Positions 1-9,410 of a stretch of 37,838 bases of DNA are shown here, one piece after another. The first letter of the stretch is position 1; the number at the start of each line of letters is the position of its first letter. The notes under the pieces were generated by a model. The model ran no database searches. It was not told the origin of the DNA and worked only from the letters and a program-made list of their open reading frames with translations. The stretch spans positions 1 through 37,838 of the forward strand of contig NZ_BAZR01000043.1 of assembly GCF_001315105.1 (NCBI RefSeq). The letters run 5' to 3'. The position numbers and the translations under genes are program-made. The DNA is from Paenibacillus sp. JCM 10914. Its GTDB lineage: Bacteria > Bacillota > Bacilli > Paenibacillales > Paenibacillaceae.

Positions 1-2
1 CT

Positions 3-815
3 GCGCTGGCGGCCGGCGTTGAGATGATCTACGCCGACTTCGAGTTCATCAAGCAGTTCCCGGCAGCGGTGGAAGCCGTACGTGCAGCCGGCAAGCAGAT
101 AGCCCTGGCTACGCCGCGCATTCATATGCCGGGCGAGAACGGCTATCACAATAATATCCTGCGCCTGAAGCCGGACGCCGTCTTAGTGCGCAACACCGGC
201 GCGCTGTACTTCTACCTGCGCCACCGGATGGAGAACCCGGATGCTGCGCATCCGCGGCTGATCGGCGACTTCTCCCTGAACATCGCCAACCACAAAGCGG
301 TTGACTTGTTCACCGAAGTCGGCTGTGACATCGTCACGCCTTCGTATGACCTGAACATTCAGCAGATGGTCGATCTGCTCGGGAAGGCCGACACGTCCAA
401 GATGGAGGTCGTGATTCATCAGCATCTGCCGATGTTCCATACCGAGCACTGCGTGTACTGCACGTTCCTGAGTGAAGGAACGGACTTCACGAACTGCGGT
501 CGCCCGTGCGAGGAGAGCCGCGTGTCCCTGCAAGACCGGATCGGCATGTCGCATCCGGTGCGCGTAGACGAGGGCTGCCGCAATACGGTCTACAATGCGA
601 TCGAACAGTCCGGCGCTGAATATTTGGCGAACTTCATGGAGCTGGGCGTGTCCAGCTATCGCGTCGAGTTCCTGGAAGAAACGCCGGAGCAGGTGCATGA
701 GGTCATTGATCTCTACAACCGTGCACTGCGTGGGGAGATCAGCGGCACGCAAGTGTGGAAGAAACTGAAAGCAACGAACCAGCTGGGCGTCACGCGCGGG
801 CAGTTGGTGAAATAG
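3..815 (+). CDS. Peptidase U32 family protein, 3' part (5' end outside window)
   Basis: The reading frame is open from the first bases, so the gene begins upstream; about 270 C-terminal-side residues are seen. A motif rich in Cys and His (HTEHCVYC, then CGRPCEE, then DEGCRNT) spans roughly codons 145-200 of the visible part and is typical of the larger U32 proteins. Characterised U32 members such as RlhA, TrhP and UbiU/UbiV are not proteases but Fe-S proteins, with four Cys binding a 4Fe-4S cluster, used in RNA or quinone hydroxylation; by analogy the Cys here may bind a cluster. This is family knowledge plus inference, and the substrate is unknown. The internal ATG at 24 is not a plausible start because homologous-looking sequence continues upstream of it. 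The gene ends 14 bp before a strong terminator, so it is the last gene of its transcript. Confidence 0.85.
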   Translation, partial: ALAAGVEMIYADFEFIKQFPAAVEAVRAAGKQIALATPRIHMPGENGYHNNILRLKPDAVLVRNTGALYFYLRHRMENPDAAHPRLIGDFSLNIANHKAVDLFTEVGCDIVTPSYDLNIQQMVDLLGKADTSKMEVVIHQHLPMFHTEHCVYCTFLSEGTDFTNCGRPCEESRVSLQDRIGMSHPVRVDEGCRNTVYNAIEQSGAEYLANFMELGVSSYRVEFLEETPEQVHEVIDLYNRALRGEISGTQVWKKLKATNQLGVTRGQLVK

Positions 816-829
816 ATCGAAGTAAAGGA

Positions 830-862
830 ACAAGCCAGTCCGTGTGAACTGGCTTGTTTTTT
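830..862 (+). terminator. Rho-independent terminator after the U32 gene
   Basis: A perfect 10-bp stem (830-839 with 848-857), an 8-nt loop and a following T run lie 14 bp after the stop codon. Confidence 0.93.
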
Positions 863-922
863 GTTATCTTAATATAAATGTCTGACGTTTGTGAAACTTT
901 CTCCTAAATGCTGTCATTTGTA

Positions 923-931
923 TGGTACTAT
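923..931 (+). promoter_or_regulatory. Possible extended -10 promoter for galU
   Basis: TGGTACTAT gives a TG-n extended -10 about 60 bp before the galU start. No good -35 hexamer is visible at 17 bp, so this is only a weak candidate. Confidence 0.3.
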
Positions 932-991
932 GATGACATTGATGTGTGTTAGACGTCATTAAATCGTACTGAAAGAGGTGACAGGGACACG

Positions 992-1864
992 ATGAACATT
1001 CGCAAAGCGATTATTCCCGCAGCGGGACTTGGCACCCGGTTTCTACCCGCAACGAAGGCGATGCCGAAGGAAATGCTTCCTATAGTCGACAAGCCGACGA
1101 TCCAGTACATCATTGAAGAAGCCGTAGCTTCCGGCATTGAGGATATCATTATCGTCACAGGGAAAGGCAAGCGCGCGATCGAGGATCACTTTGATTCTTC
1201 ATTTGAACTGGAGCATAATTTGGCGGAGAAAGGGAAGTGGGGACTGCTTGAGGAGGTCCGTAAACCTTCCAACATGGCGGATATCCATTATATTCGGCAG
1301 AAGGAGCCCAAGGGGTTGGGGCATGCGATATGGTGTGCCCGCAAGTTTATCGGTAACGAGCCGTTTGCGGTGCTGCTCGGCGATGATATTGTGGAGTCGG
1401 AAGTGCCTTGCTTGAAGCAGATGATGCAAGTGTATGATGTGCATCGGTCTGCCATCGTGGGCGTGCAGCCTGTTCCTTGGGATCAGGTGAACCGTTACGG
1501 CATTGTGGACGGACAGCGCAAATCTGAGCGGTTATATGAGACTTCGAGATTGGTAGAGAAGCCCTCGCGCGAAGAGGCACCTTCTAATCTGGCGATTATG
1601 GGCCGATATATTTTGCCGTCTGAGATTTTTGATCTATTGGAGGAGCAAGAGGCTGGTATGCATGGCGAGATTCAGTTAACGGATGCCCTTTCCACTTTGG
1701 CACGTCGTCATCCTATTCATGCGTTTCATTTTGAAGGCAGCCGTCACGATGTGGGGGAGAAACTCGGTTTTATCGAGACGAGCATTCATTATGCACTACA
1801 GCGCGAGGATTTGCGTGAGGATCTACTGGCGTACTTGAATGGAATATTGACGAAGGTAAAGTAA
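992..1864 (+). CDS. galU: UTP--glucose-1-phosphate uridylyltransferase
   Basis: This 290-residue cytoplasmic enzyme forms UDP-glucose from UTP and glucose-1-phosphate. The N-terminus has the nucleotidyltransferase signature AAGLGTRFLPATKAMPKEML (residues about 10-29) followed by VDKPTIQY. LLGDD near residue 130 matches the metal/nucleotide-binding Asp region, and VEKP near 188 and GEIQLTD near 225 are also typical. Length and motifs fit the GalU/GtaB family over the full length. The ATG follows a GAGGTGACAGG-like ribosome binding site. It stands alone between two terminators and so is probably monocistronic. UDP-glucose would feed the adjacent surface-polysaccharide genes and also glucolipid and teichoic acid synthesis. 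It is convergent with the ligase gene on the other strand. Confidence 0.96.
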   Translation: MNIRKAIIPAAGLGTRFLPATKAMPKEMLPIVDKPTIQYIIEEAVASGIEDIIIVTGKGKRAIEDHFDSSFELEHNLAEKGKWGLLEEVRKPSNMADIHYIRQKEPKGLGHAIWCARKFIGNEPFAVLLGDDIVESEVPCLKQMMQVYDVHRSAIVGVQPVPWDQVNRYGIVDGQRKSERLYETSRLVEKPSREEAPSNLAIMGRYILPSEIFDLLEEQEAGMHGEIQLTDALSTLARRHPIHAFHFEGSRHDVGEKLGFIETSIHYALQREDLREDLLAYLNGILTKVK

Positions 1865-1876
1865 GTCTATAGAAGG

Positions 1877-1922
1877 AAAACGGACCGTTTAAGTAGATAA
1901 ACTACTTAAACGGTCCGTTTTT
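1877..1922. terminator. Bidirectional terminator between galU and the ligase gene
   Basis: A 19-bp perfect stem (1878-1896 with 1902-1920) and a 5-nt loop are flanked by an A run on the left and a T run on the right, so it can stop transcription from both convergent genes. Each arm also contains a short palindrome of its own (AAACGG-A-CCGTTT). Confidence 0.93.
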
Positions 1923-1924
1923 CA

Positions 1925-4387
1925 CTAGAATTGCAGGGCAGCAAGCTGTTGAACACTCTGCTCAGCGCTAGGATCCACTTGTTTTAGTTTCTCCATCAGG
2001 GCATCATCATTCTGGCCTTGTTTGCTCAGTGCAGCCAGATACCATCGTGTAATTTCCTGTTGATTTGCTTGTTCCAGATCATCCTGTATGCCAATTCTTA
2101 AAGTATAGGAAGCTTGTTCGGGTTGATCCATCATGAAGTACATTTTTCCTGCATTTAAGATCATATCTGAGCTATTCTCAAAGGCACGACCCTGCAGTTG
2201 CCCTTCTGGCAATGTGGAAATATGTTGGATTCCTGTTTGGACCTGGGAGAAGGCTTTTGTCGCATGTGTGAAGTAGTTGTTCTTTGCGGCGATATCACCT
2301 GTACCCAAAGCTTTGGAGCCAAGGTCATAACCTTTATTAATGATCTGTTCATACCATTCAATGTCCCATTTGAATTTGTAGGCGTTGTTTAATAGAAGAT
2401 CGTAGGCCTGTTCAGGTAGCTGCTTTACCTCGTACCCTTCAATAAGCCGTCCGAGTATAGCTTTATTATAGGGTTCTTTATCTAGTGTATGATTTAACAG
2501 ATCAATCGAGGCATTAATGAAACCTTCATCTTGATTCTGAGAATACACTGTTTGGTATAGTGAAGTTAATAATAGAACCGAGTCCGGATGGCTTGGGCGA
2601 ATGCTAAGGTCTTTGTCCAATGGTTTTTTGATCTCCTCAAAGGAGGTACTTACTTGAACGACTCGGCGTGCTTCCATACCCGCATCGGCGGCTTGCACAT
2701 AACGAATCGAGGTGATCAGTACCACAATTGCACAGAGTCCGACCACAGTACTGTATACACCACTAGCGGTTGAATCCTTCAAGTTCCATCTGATGACAGG
2801 TTTGCTCTCCATGACAGCGGCCATCCCGCCTAGTCCAAGGAATACAAGAATGCCCATAAAGACATAACTCATATTAAAGTCCAGGATACTATGAATGAGT
2901 ATAGAAAGAACGATAATCAGGTACAAAAAGTGGCTGTTACGGGCAGCCTCATTATCCTTGATATATCCACGAATATACTTATAGAAGATATAAAGGATAA
3001 ACGAAATGAAAATGATGAATCCGACAATACCAACTTCAATTAAATATTGCAAGAAGAAGTTATGGGCCTGGCGGCTGGTATAGGGGTTGTTCTGGTATTG
3101 TTCATAGAGGGAAGTCCACGCGCCGCCCCCAGCACCGATAATTGGATAATCAGCGAGTACCTTCATGGCATCCTTATAGAACGTAAAACGTTCGAGAACA
3201 CTGTGCTGATTGAAGTTAATGTTTTCAAGTCGGACGCTGATGTTCTGCGGCAGAATATTCTTCAGGCCAGTCCCAATGAACAGGAAGATGAAGAGGCCGC
3301 CGATGACAACGGAACCGATTGGAATCCAGAGGCTGGATGCTTTTTTAATTGACCACGAATCTAGTGCTCGCTCAAGCTTAGGAGCAACCAAGCTCTGAAT
3401 GATCCATCCCAGTAGACCGATCAGTAGGGAAGCACCGATTAGAATTCCCCAGCCTTTAAGAGCAGTACCGCCGCTGAAGGTTTCATTTAGCTGCAATCCG
3501 AGCTCCGTAACCGATTTAGAGATGATCAAGGAAGTCACTCCAGCAACTCCACAGTAGACAATCCAGAGCAATTGTTTGGCGGGCTTTAGGAATAGCAATA
3601 GCAGCACAAACACTACGGGGAGAAGGACTAGTCCACCTCGAGACAATGTCAGGAGCAAGGATAAGATGATTGGTACTAACATAAAGCTATGGAATGCTTG
3701 GCCAAACCATTTGCGTGATGTCGTTACGAAGAACACAGCAGCGAATAGGAAAGCCATTAGGAAAGCAGCGTATGTATTGGCATATTGGAACACGGAGGTT
3801 AGACGCAGGCCATTGGAATCTATCATAACGGCATGCGTATATGTACCGTTCATAACGGTATTGGAGAACCATTTGGCAATGGCACCAGCCGTTTTGCCTT
3901 GTCCGAACCAGTGCAGTAAGCCGAATCCTATGATTATATAAGCAACTGCCATAATCGTATTTTGAATGATCCGATTTCCTAGTTTATCACGAAAGACATG
4001 CAATCCAATAATGAACATGATCGCATAGATACAATTAATAATAACCATGTTCATGGCAAGAACATGAGACGCTGCGCTGATGAGAGAGAGTATGTAGGTT
4101 AGTGGCAGAAGAAGTACCCCAACAGCTAGCCAATCTCGTTGTTCCTTAAGTTGAAAACTCTTGTAATACTGAACTATCCATAGAAATAATAAAAGACACG
4201 CTAATATAGCGGCCCAGAAGATCGGTTTCTCAAATTCTAGCATTTGTCCGTTAAATAAAGCTGTCTGGAAAGGTGTCCACGCTAGAAACAGGATAATCCC
4301 TAGGATTAACACCCAAAACAAAGCCGATCTTGATTTACCTTTCCTCGACTCAGCGGCTTTTTTACCGTATACTGGATTCGACAACAT
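1925..4387 (-). CDS. O-antigen ligase/polymerase-like membrane protein with C-terminal helical repeats (WsfB-like candidate)
   Basis: The protein has 820 residues from the ATG at 4387, which follows AAAAGGAG at 5-6 bp spacing; an in-frame ATG 34 codons upstream lacks such a site. About a dozen hydrophobic segments occupy residues 22-560. The Wzy_C-type loop is visible: SRGG near 249-252, then DYPIIGAGGGAW (413-424) and AHNFFLQ with H442, the position expected for the catalytic His of WaaL/Wzy enzymes. Residues about 600-820 are soluble, helix-rich and TPR-like. In Gram-positives, ligase-like proteins with this layout include the proposed oligosaccharyl:protein transferases WsfB/WsaB of S-layer glycosylation loci. 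Acting outside the membrane on lipid-linked glycan is family knowledge; the acceptor (protein, wall polymer or chain end) is inference. It is divergent from the ABC exporter genes. Confidence 0.8.
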   Translation of the reverse strand: MLSNPVYGKKAAESRKGKSRSALFWVLILGIILFLAWTPFQTALFNGQMLEFEKPIFWAAILACLLLFLWIVQYYKSFQLKEQRDWLAVGVLLLPLTYILSLISAASHVLAMNMVIINCIYAIMFIIGLHVFRDKLGNRIIQNTIMAVAYIIIGFGLLHWFGQGKTAGAIAKWFSNTVMNGTYTHAVMIDSNGLRLTSVFQYANTYAAFLMAFLFAAVFFVTTSRKWFGQAFHSFMLVPIILSLLLTLSRGGLVLLPVVFVLLLLFLKPAKQLLWIVYCGVAGVTSLIISKSVTELGLQLNETFSGGTALKGWGILIGASLLIGLLGWIIQSLVAPKLERALDSWSIKKASSLWIPIGSVVIGGLFIFLFIGTGLKNILPQNISVRLENINFNQHSVLERFTFYKDAMKVLADYPIIGAGGGAWTSLYEQYQNNPYTSRQAHNFFLQYLIEVGIVGFIIFISFILYIFYKYIRGYIKDNEAARNSHFLYLIIVLSILIHSILDFNMSYVFMGILVFLGLGGMAAVMESKPVIRWNLKDSTASGVYSTVVGLCAIVVLITSIRYVQAADAGMEARRVVQVSTSFEEIKKPLDKDLSIRPSHPDSVLLLTSLYQTVYSQNQDEGFINASIDLLNHTLDKEPYNKAILGRLIEGYEVKQLPEQAYDLLLNNAYKFKWDIEWYEQIINKGYDLGSKALGTGDIAAKNNYFTHATKAFSQVQTGIQHISTLPEGQLQGRAFENSSDMILNAGKMYFMMDQPEQASYTLRIGIQDDLEQANQQEITRWYLAALSKQGQNDDALMEKLKQVDPSAEQSVQQLAALQF

Positions 4388-4418
4388 TTTTAGCTCCTTT
4401 TCTTGTAGATACGACAAT

Positions 4419-4447
4419 ATTCTAGCATAAAGTATGAATATATTCAT
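4419..4447 (-). promoter_or_regulatory. Candidate extended -10 promoter and palindromic operator of the ligase gene
   Basis: On the minus strand TGCTAGAAT (complement of 4419-4427) forms an extended -10, about 30 bp before the ligase start. The -35 region coincides with a perfect 14-bp palindrome, ATGAATATATTCAT at 4434-4447, which could be a repressor site. Both are inferred from sequence shape only. Confidence 0.42.
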
Positions 4448-4515
4448 TTCTAATCGTGTTAAAAAACTTAATTTAGAGAAACTGTTCATTTTATGAAAGG
4501 TGCGCTTAACAGAAC

Positions 4516-5288
4516 ATGAGAACGTATTTGTTAGAACTTATTAAACGAAAAGATTTATTGGTCTATTTAGTGAAATCAGGTTTAAAAGCAGAGCATAGAA
4601 ATAGTTACCTTGGATATTTATGGTGGCTATTAGACCTTTACTCGGGGCGTTGGTTTATTATTTCCTAGTTGTAATTGTAATGGGAAGAGGAGGGAAATTA
4701 CGGGTATATCTAGTGATTGGACAAGTAGCATGGAGATGGACAAATGCTTCAATAAACAATTCATCCAGATCAATAATTCAATATACTTCGATAATTCAAC
4801 AAGTAAACCTTCCAAAAGCTATATTTCCTATGACCAGAGTTATATCACAATTGATTAACTTTGTATTTGGTTTAGTAGTGGTAGGTTCTTTTTTATTATT
4901 ATTTTCTATTCCTCTCCATTGGGAAATTGTTTACTTGCCATTTGTTATAATTGTGCAGTTGTTCTTTTTGTTGGCGATTAGTTTGTTAGTAGCTTATATT
5001 TCTGTGTTTATTCGAGATATTGGAAATATATTGGGGCACATTTTAAGGATTTGGTTCTATGCTTCACCTGTTATTTGGGAGGGGAGTCGTCTTCCTGATC
5101 AATACTACTGGATAGAAGCGTTCAATCCAATGTCATATATCTTAAATGGTTATCGTGACGTCCTTATGTATGGAAATACACCGAATATTAAGATATTAAT
5201 GATTATAGGAATAGTGTCTATGTGTATGATATCGGGATTAATCTACTACTATAATCGAAATGAACACAAAATAATAAAGGCATTATAA
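4516..5288 (+). CDS. ABC-2 type polysaccharide/polyol export permease (one-base frameshift)
   Basis: The membrane half of a Wzm/TagG-type exporter that moves lipid-linked polysaccharide out of the cell. From the ATG at 4516 the first about 40 residues (RTYLLELIKRKDLLVYLVKS, then YLGYLWWLLD) are the usual cytoplasmic N-terminus. The frame is then lost near 4635. Adding one base restores D-P-L-L-G-A and an uninterrupted 257-residue protein ending at 5288, the normal family length, with several hydrophobic segments. The missing base is probably a C in the run after GA at 4634-4636. The ATG at 4620 starts only the out-of-frame remainder and is not the true start. The ATP-binding gene follows after 15 bp. 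The ribosome binding site is weak (GAAAGGTG, 13 bp away). Confidence 0.88.
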
Positions 5289-5303
5289 AGGAGTCTTAGT
5301 TCT

Positions 5304-6842
5304 ATGGATACCCCAATTAATAAAGAGGAATATTCTAGCGACGAGATCGTCATATCATTAAGTAATATTGGTGTGTCATATAAATCGGATCAAAAACCGG
5401 ATGATTATAAATCACAACTATATAATGTGCTTCTTCGTAAAGGCAAGCGGAACGGATATAAATCTAAAGTGTTTTGGCCAATAAGGAATATAGATTTAGT
5501 CGGCTATAGGGGAGAAATCCTAGGGATTATCGGCTCAAACGGATCTGGAAAAACTACCCTCTGTAAACTTATTGCGGGGGTTTTACAACCTGATGAAGGA
5601 CAGATAAATGTTAATGGAAGAGTTTCAGCATTATTTTCATTGGCACTGGGTTTTAATAAAGAAATGACAGGAAGAGAAAACGTGTACTTAAATGGTACAA
5701 TGCTGGGCATCAGTAAGAAGAAGATCAATTCATTTGTTGATGAAATTCACGAATTCTCCGGATTAAGCAGCTATTTTGATCAACCAATTAAAAATTATTC
5801 AAGTGGGATGAAAGCGAGATTAGGGTTTAGTGTCGCAGCTTTTTTAGAGCCAGAAATTCTGATCCTTGATGAAGCACTAAATACTGGTGACTTGGAGTTT
5901 AGTCAAAAAGCAGCCGAGAAAATGAAAGAATTGGTTGCTAAGGCGAAAATGGTAGTCATAGTGACTCATAGTCTTAAGTTTGCTCAAGCGAATTGTAGTA
6001 GATTGATCTGGGTTGATCAAGGCGCAGTTAGAGAGATAGGTGAGCCTCAGGAAATTATAAAATTATATGAAAATAATGTACAGCAAAAAAAAAGCAAGGC
6101 CCCCACTAGTAAGAAAGGACTAGATATTACTAAAATTGAAACGAAAAAGGGAGAAAAAATAGTTGTAAATTCTAAGAAAGTCGGTATTTCGTATCGAGTA
6201 AATCGTGAAGAAAAATGGGCACTGAAAAATGTGGACATGGAAATATACGAGGGTGAAGTTGTAGGAATAATAGGGCATAATGGTGCGGGCAAAAGCACTC
6301 TATGTAAATTGCTCACCAATATTTTAGTTCCTGATGAAGGGGAGTTAATCATTAACGGAAAGACAACGGCATTGCTAGGATATGGAACTGGCTTTAATGG
6401 TCAGTTGACGGGGAAGGATAACGTATATCTTAACGGCATGCTTCTTGGTATACCTAAGTTGAAAATCCAAGAGAACTTCTCTAATATTGTCAAATTCTCT
6501 GAGTTAGGGATAAAAATTGATGATCCAGTTAAACAGTATTCAAGTGGGATGAAATCTCGACTTGGATTTAGTGTTGCTGCGTTTCTGGAACCAGATATTT
6601 TTATAATAGACGAGGCCTTATCCGCGGGGGATTTGTCGTTCAATCAAAAAGCAAGTGAGAAGATTCAGGAGATGATTCGTATGGCTAAGGCTGTTATTGT
6701 GGTATCTCACAGTATGGGCTTTGTTGAGAAAGTTTGTACTCGAGCAGTATGGTTAAACCAAGGTCAGGTAATGAAGGATGGAGAACCAAGAGCTGTCATT
6801 AAAGATTACAGAGAATATGTTCAAAAGCTAAAAAAAGCATAG
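5304..6842 (+). CDS. Polysaccharide exporter ATP-binding protein with two fused ATPase domains
   Basis: At 512 residues this is about twice the core Wzt/TagH length because two complete ATPase domains are joined. Domain 1: Walker A GSNGSGKT (77-84), signature YSSGMKARL (165-173), Walker B ILILDE (185-190). Domain 2: Walker A GHNGAGKS (324-331), signature YSSGMKSRL (412-420), Walker B IFIIDE (432-437). A charged linker spans about 262-285. Both domains have the YLNG...LGI region typical of polysaccharide/teichoic acid exporters. All catalytic motifs are intact in both halves. The protein ends soon after domain 2, so it lacks the C-terminal sugar-binding module that some Wzt proteins use to recognise capped chains. 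It would pair with the permease just upstream. The start has AAAGGAG at good spacing. Confidence 0.93.
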   Translation: MDTPINKEEYSSDEIVISLSNIGVSYKSDQKPDDYKSQLYNVLLRKGKRNGYKSKVFWPIRNIDLVGYRGEILGIIGSNGSGKTTLCKLIAGVLQPDEGQINVNGRVSALFSLALGFNKEMTGRENVYLNGTMLGISKKKINSFVDEIHEFSGLSSYFDQPIKNYSSGMKARLGFSVAAFLEPEILILDEALNTGDLEFSQKAAEKMKELVAKAKMVVIVTHSLKFAQANCSRLIWVDQGAVREIGEPQEIIKLYENNVQQKKSKAPTSKKGLDITKIETKKGEKIVVNSKKVGISYRVNREEKWALKNVDMEIYEGEVVGIIGHNGAGKSTLCKLLTNILVPDEGELIINGKTTALLGYGTGFNGQLTGKDNVYLNGMLLGIPKLKIQENFSNIVKFSELGIKIDDPVKQYSSGMKSRLGFSVAAFLEPDIFIIDEALSAGDLSFNQKASEKIQEMIRMAKAVIVVSHSMGFVEKVCTRAVWLNQGQVMKDGEPRAVIKDYREYVQKLKKA

Positions 6843-6844
6843 TA

Positions 6845-9400
6845 ATGGAGACAGTTGAAATGTATAAAGAATGGAAGCGTAAGATTCAAAAAGGTTTACT
6901 AAATAGCAAACTAATACGTCGAGGCTTTGATTCGTTAATTTGGTTTGTAACCAAAAATCTATCCGATAAGCAAAAGCAGGCTATTAAAAAGAGGCTTCCC
7001 CTTAAAATGAAAGAGTTATTAAAAAGAGCAGTATCCGGAGAAAGATATAGTGGTCATGACCAAGTTAATCAGATTAAATATAAGATGTTAAATTTAGGAT
7101 TTGAAGGACCAGCTTATGCAGAGCTCTATCGGTTGGCTACGAATGAAGATAATCACGCACACACTCGAAGAGAAGCAATGTGGGAGTTAGCTCTTTGGCA
7201 TGCTGACCGACAAACTCGTGAAGATGCAAAAATTGGTTTAAAGCATATAGTGGAATATTTAGATAAAGAAAAGAACAAGACAAGAAAGCGTCAGGGTATT
7301 ATTCTTCAAATTGAACTTTTAGATTTTCTGGGTGAAAAAGAACACGCTAAAATCGTTTTGAATAAAGAACTAGAAGTAGATAATCATCCTGATTTGCTAT
7401 TAGCAGCAGCAAATCTTGAAACAACACTAGAGAAGAAACTGGGTTGGATAAATGCACTTATGAAACAAAGTGGGTTGGCTGAGATTCAAGTAAGTGGTGA
7501 TAAGTCTAAGCCTGTTTATGATCAGTTAATAACATTGGTTAGTAGATCTAAAATAATGGACGTAAAAGATATCCCAAAGGTTTCAGTTATAATGCCGGTT
7601 TTTAATGCAGAACAAGTAGTGGAAACAGCACTGAAATCGGTCTTAGAGCAAACATGGAGAAATATAGAACTCATTATAATTGATGATTGTAGCACCGACA
7701 ACACAATGAATATCATAAAACAATTTGCAAATAATGATAGTAGAATTATAGTTCTATCGACCGATGTAAACAGTGGTACTTATGTAGCGAGAAATATTGG
7801 ATTAAAAATAGCAACGGGTGAGTTTGTAACATGCCATGATGCGGATGATTGGTCGCATGCTCAAAAGATTGAAATACAAGCGTTGCATCTTATTCGCAAT
7901 AAAAAATTAGTAGGTAATTTGTCAGAGCAATGCAGAATGACCGAAGAGCTGTTATTTTATCGTAGAAAACAGCAGAGGTTTTATATATTTGGTAATATGT
8001 CATCATTGATGTTTAGGCGTGTTGAAGTACAAGAGTATTTAGGATACTGGGATAATGTCCGTTTTGGAGCAGATGGTGAATTTATTCGAAGAATACGAAA
8101 ACAATTCGGAATTGACTCAGTTGTAAGTTTGAACCTAGGTCCATTATCTTTTCCAAGAGTGAGTTCTACTTCTTTAACGGAAAATGGTGCGTTCGGGTAT
8201 TATGGGTTCTTCTTCGGTGCTCGTAAAGAGTACGTGGAAAGTTTCACTTTTCATCATAATCAAGCGGAGACATTGAAATATGATATGTTGCCGGAAGCAA
8301 GGCCATTTCCAATTCCAGAACCAATGAAACCTAGTAGAGGAGAAGTTAACAAGAGTAGACATTTCGATGTCATTATAGTATCAGATTTCCGTTTAGCAGG
8401 TGGTACAACTTCCTCCAATGAGGAAGAAATTAAAGCACAACGTTATGCAGGTCTTAAAACTGGGTTGATCCAATTATCGAGTTATAAAGCCAGTGGAGTT
8501 AAGGACATCAATCCTAAGATCAGGTCCCTAATCGATGGTGATGCTGTTCAAATCTTAGTTTATGGCGAAAGCGTAACATGCGATGTGTTGATTGTAAGGC
8601 ATCCCCCTATATTGCAGGAGAAGCAAAAATATTTTCCCGAGGTAAAGGCAGATCGAGTATGTGTCATCGTGAATCAGACACCCAGAATAGATTATGGGGA
8701 AAATGGGCAAGAGGCATATGATATTGAACGCTGTCAGTTGCATCTGAAGCAATATTTTGGACAATGGGGTATGTGGTATCCTATTAGCCCTCAAGTAAGA
8801 CGGATACTGTCAGACCATCATGAGGACGAGTTAACAGCAATAAACGTAGCAGATGAAGACTGGGTTAATATTATTAATATTGAAGAATGGAAGAGAGAGT
8901 TACATCGAAAGGGATCTAAAACACGTATTGGTCGGCATTCTCGTGATCAATATGTAAAATGGCCTTCGGATCCTAAACAACTACTTGAAATATATCCAGA
9001 TTCAGAACTGTTTGAGATACATATTCTTGGAGGGGCGAAAGTACCTGAGAAGACATTAGGCAAATTGCCATGGAATTGGATTGTATGGGAGTTTGGAGAA
9101 AGAGAGTCCAAAGATTTTTTAGCAGAGTTGGATGTGTTTGTTTACTATGTTCATCCATATTGTGTAGAGGCTTTTGGTAGGGTAATTATTGAAGCGATGG
9201 CCGTGGGAGTGCCAGTCGTTCTACCGTATAGCTATTATTCATTATTTGGAGAAGCGGCTATCTATGCGGAGCCGCATGAAGTACAAGAAAAAATTGGGTT
9301 ACTAATCAAGAACGAGATGTTACTCGATATACAGGTACAGAGAGCTCGACAACTTCTAGCTGCAAATTTCGACTATTCTAGCCATATTAAAAGATTGTGA
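6845..9400 (+). CDS. Large two-domain glycosyltransferase (helical N-region, GT2, GT-B-like C-domain)
   Basis: 851 residues. Residues 1-240 are helical and TPR-like. Residues about 244-460 form a GT2 (GT-A fold) domain with VSVIMPVFNA, DDCSTDNT (280-287) and the metal-binding HDADDW (331-336). From about 510 a second domain begins (FDVIIVSDFRLAGGTTSS) and ends with the E-x7-E motif of GT-B enzymes (E775, E783) in EAFGRVIIEAMAVGVPVV. The protein may therefore transfer two sugars in succession to the growing chain at the membrane inner face; the sugars are not predictable. It starts two bases after the ATPase stop codon and is translationally coupled. A shorter relative, lacking the C-terminal half of the second domain, is encoded at 10427-12574. 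Confidence 0.88.
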   Translation: METVEMYKEWKRKIQKGLLNSKLIRRGFDSLIWFVTKNLSDKQKQAIKKRLPLKMKELLKRAVSGERYSGHDQVNQIKYKMLNLGFEGPAYAELYRLATNEDNHAHTRREAMWELALWHADRQTREDAKIGLKHIVEYLDKEKNKTRKRQGIILQIELLDFLGEKEHAKIVLNKELEVDNHPDLLLAAANLETTLEKKLGWINALMKQSGLAEIQVSGDKSKPVYDQLITLVSRSKIMDVKDIPKVSVIMPVFNAEQVVETALKSVLEQTWRNIELIIIDDCSTDNTMNIIKQFANNDSRIIVLSTDVNSGTYVARNIGLKIATGEFVTCHDADDWSHAQKIEIQALHLIRNKKLVGNLSEQCRMTEELLFYRRKQQRFYIFGNMSSLMFRRVEVQEYLGYWDNVRFGADGEFIRRIRKQFGIDSVVSLNLGPLSFPRVSSTSLTENGAFGYYGFFFGARKEYVESFTFHHNQAETLKYDMLPEARPFPIPEPMKPSRGEVNKSRHFDVIIVSDFRLAGGTTSSNEEEIKAQRYAGLKTGLIQLSSYKASGVKDINPKIRSLIDGDAVQILVYGESVTCDVLIVRHPPILQEKQKYFPEVKADRVCVIVNQTPRIDYGENGQEAYDIERCQLHLKQYFGQWGMWYPISPQVRRILSDHHEDELTAINVADEDWVNIINIEEWKRELHRKGSKTRIGRHSRDQYVKWPSDPKQLLEIYPDSELFEIHILGGAKVPEKTLGKLPWNWIVWEFGERESKDFLAELDVFVYYVHPYCVEAFGRVIIEAMAVGVPVVLPYSYYSLFGEAAIYAEPHEVQEKIGLLIKNEMLLDIQVQRARQLLAANFDYSSHIKRL

Positions 9401-9410
9401 GGACTAACTA

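Noticed and set aside
183..833. 216-codon open frame on the minus strand across the U32 gene
   Set aside because: It is antisense to a conserved gene and overlaps its terminator; composition is that of a shadow frame.
4620..5288. ATG at 4620 as the permease start
   Set aside because: The usual N-terminal residues of the family are encoded upstream from 4516 in another frame, so this ATG is only the restart after a one-base loss.
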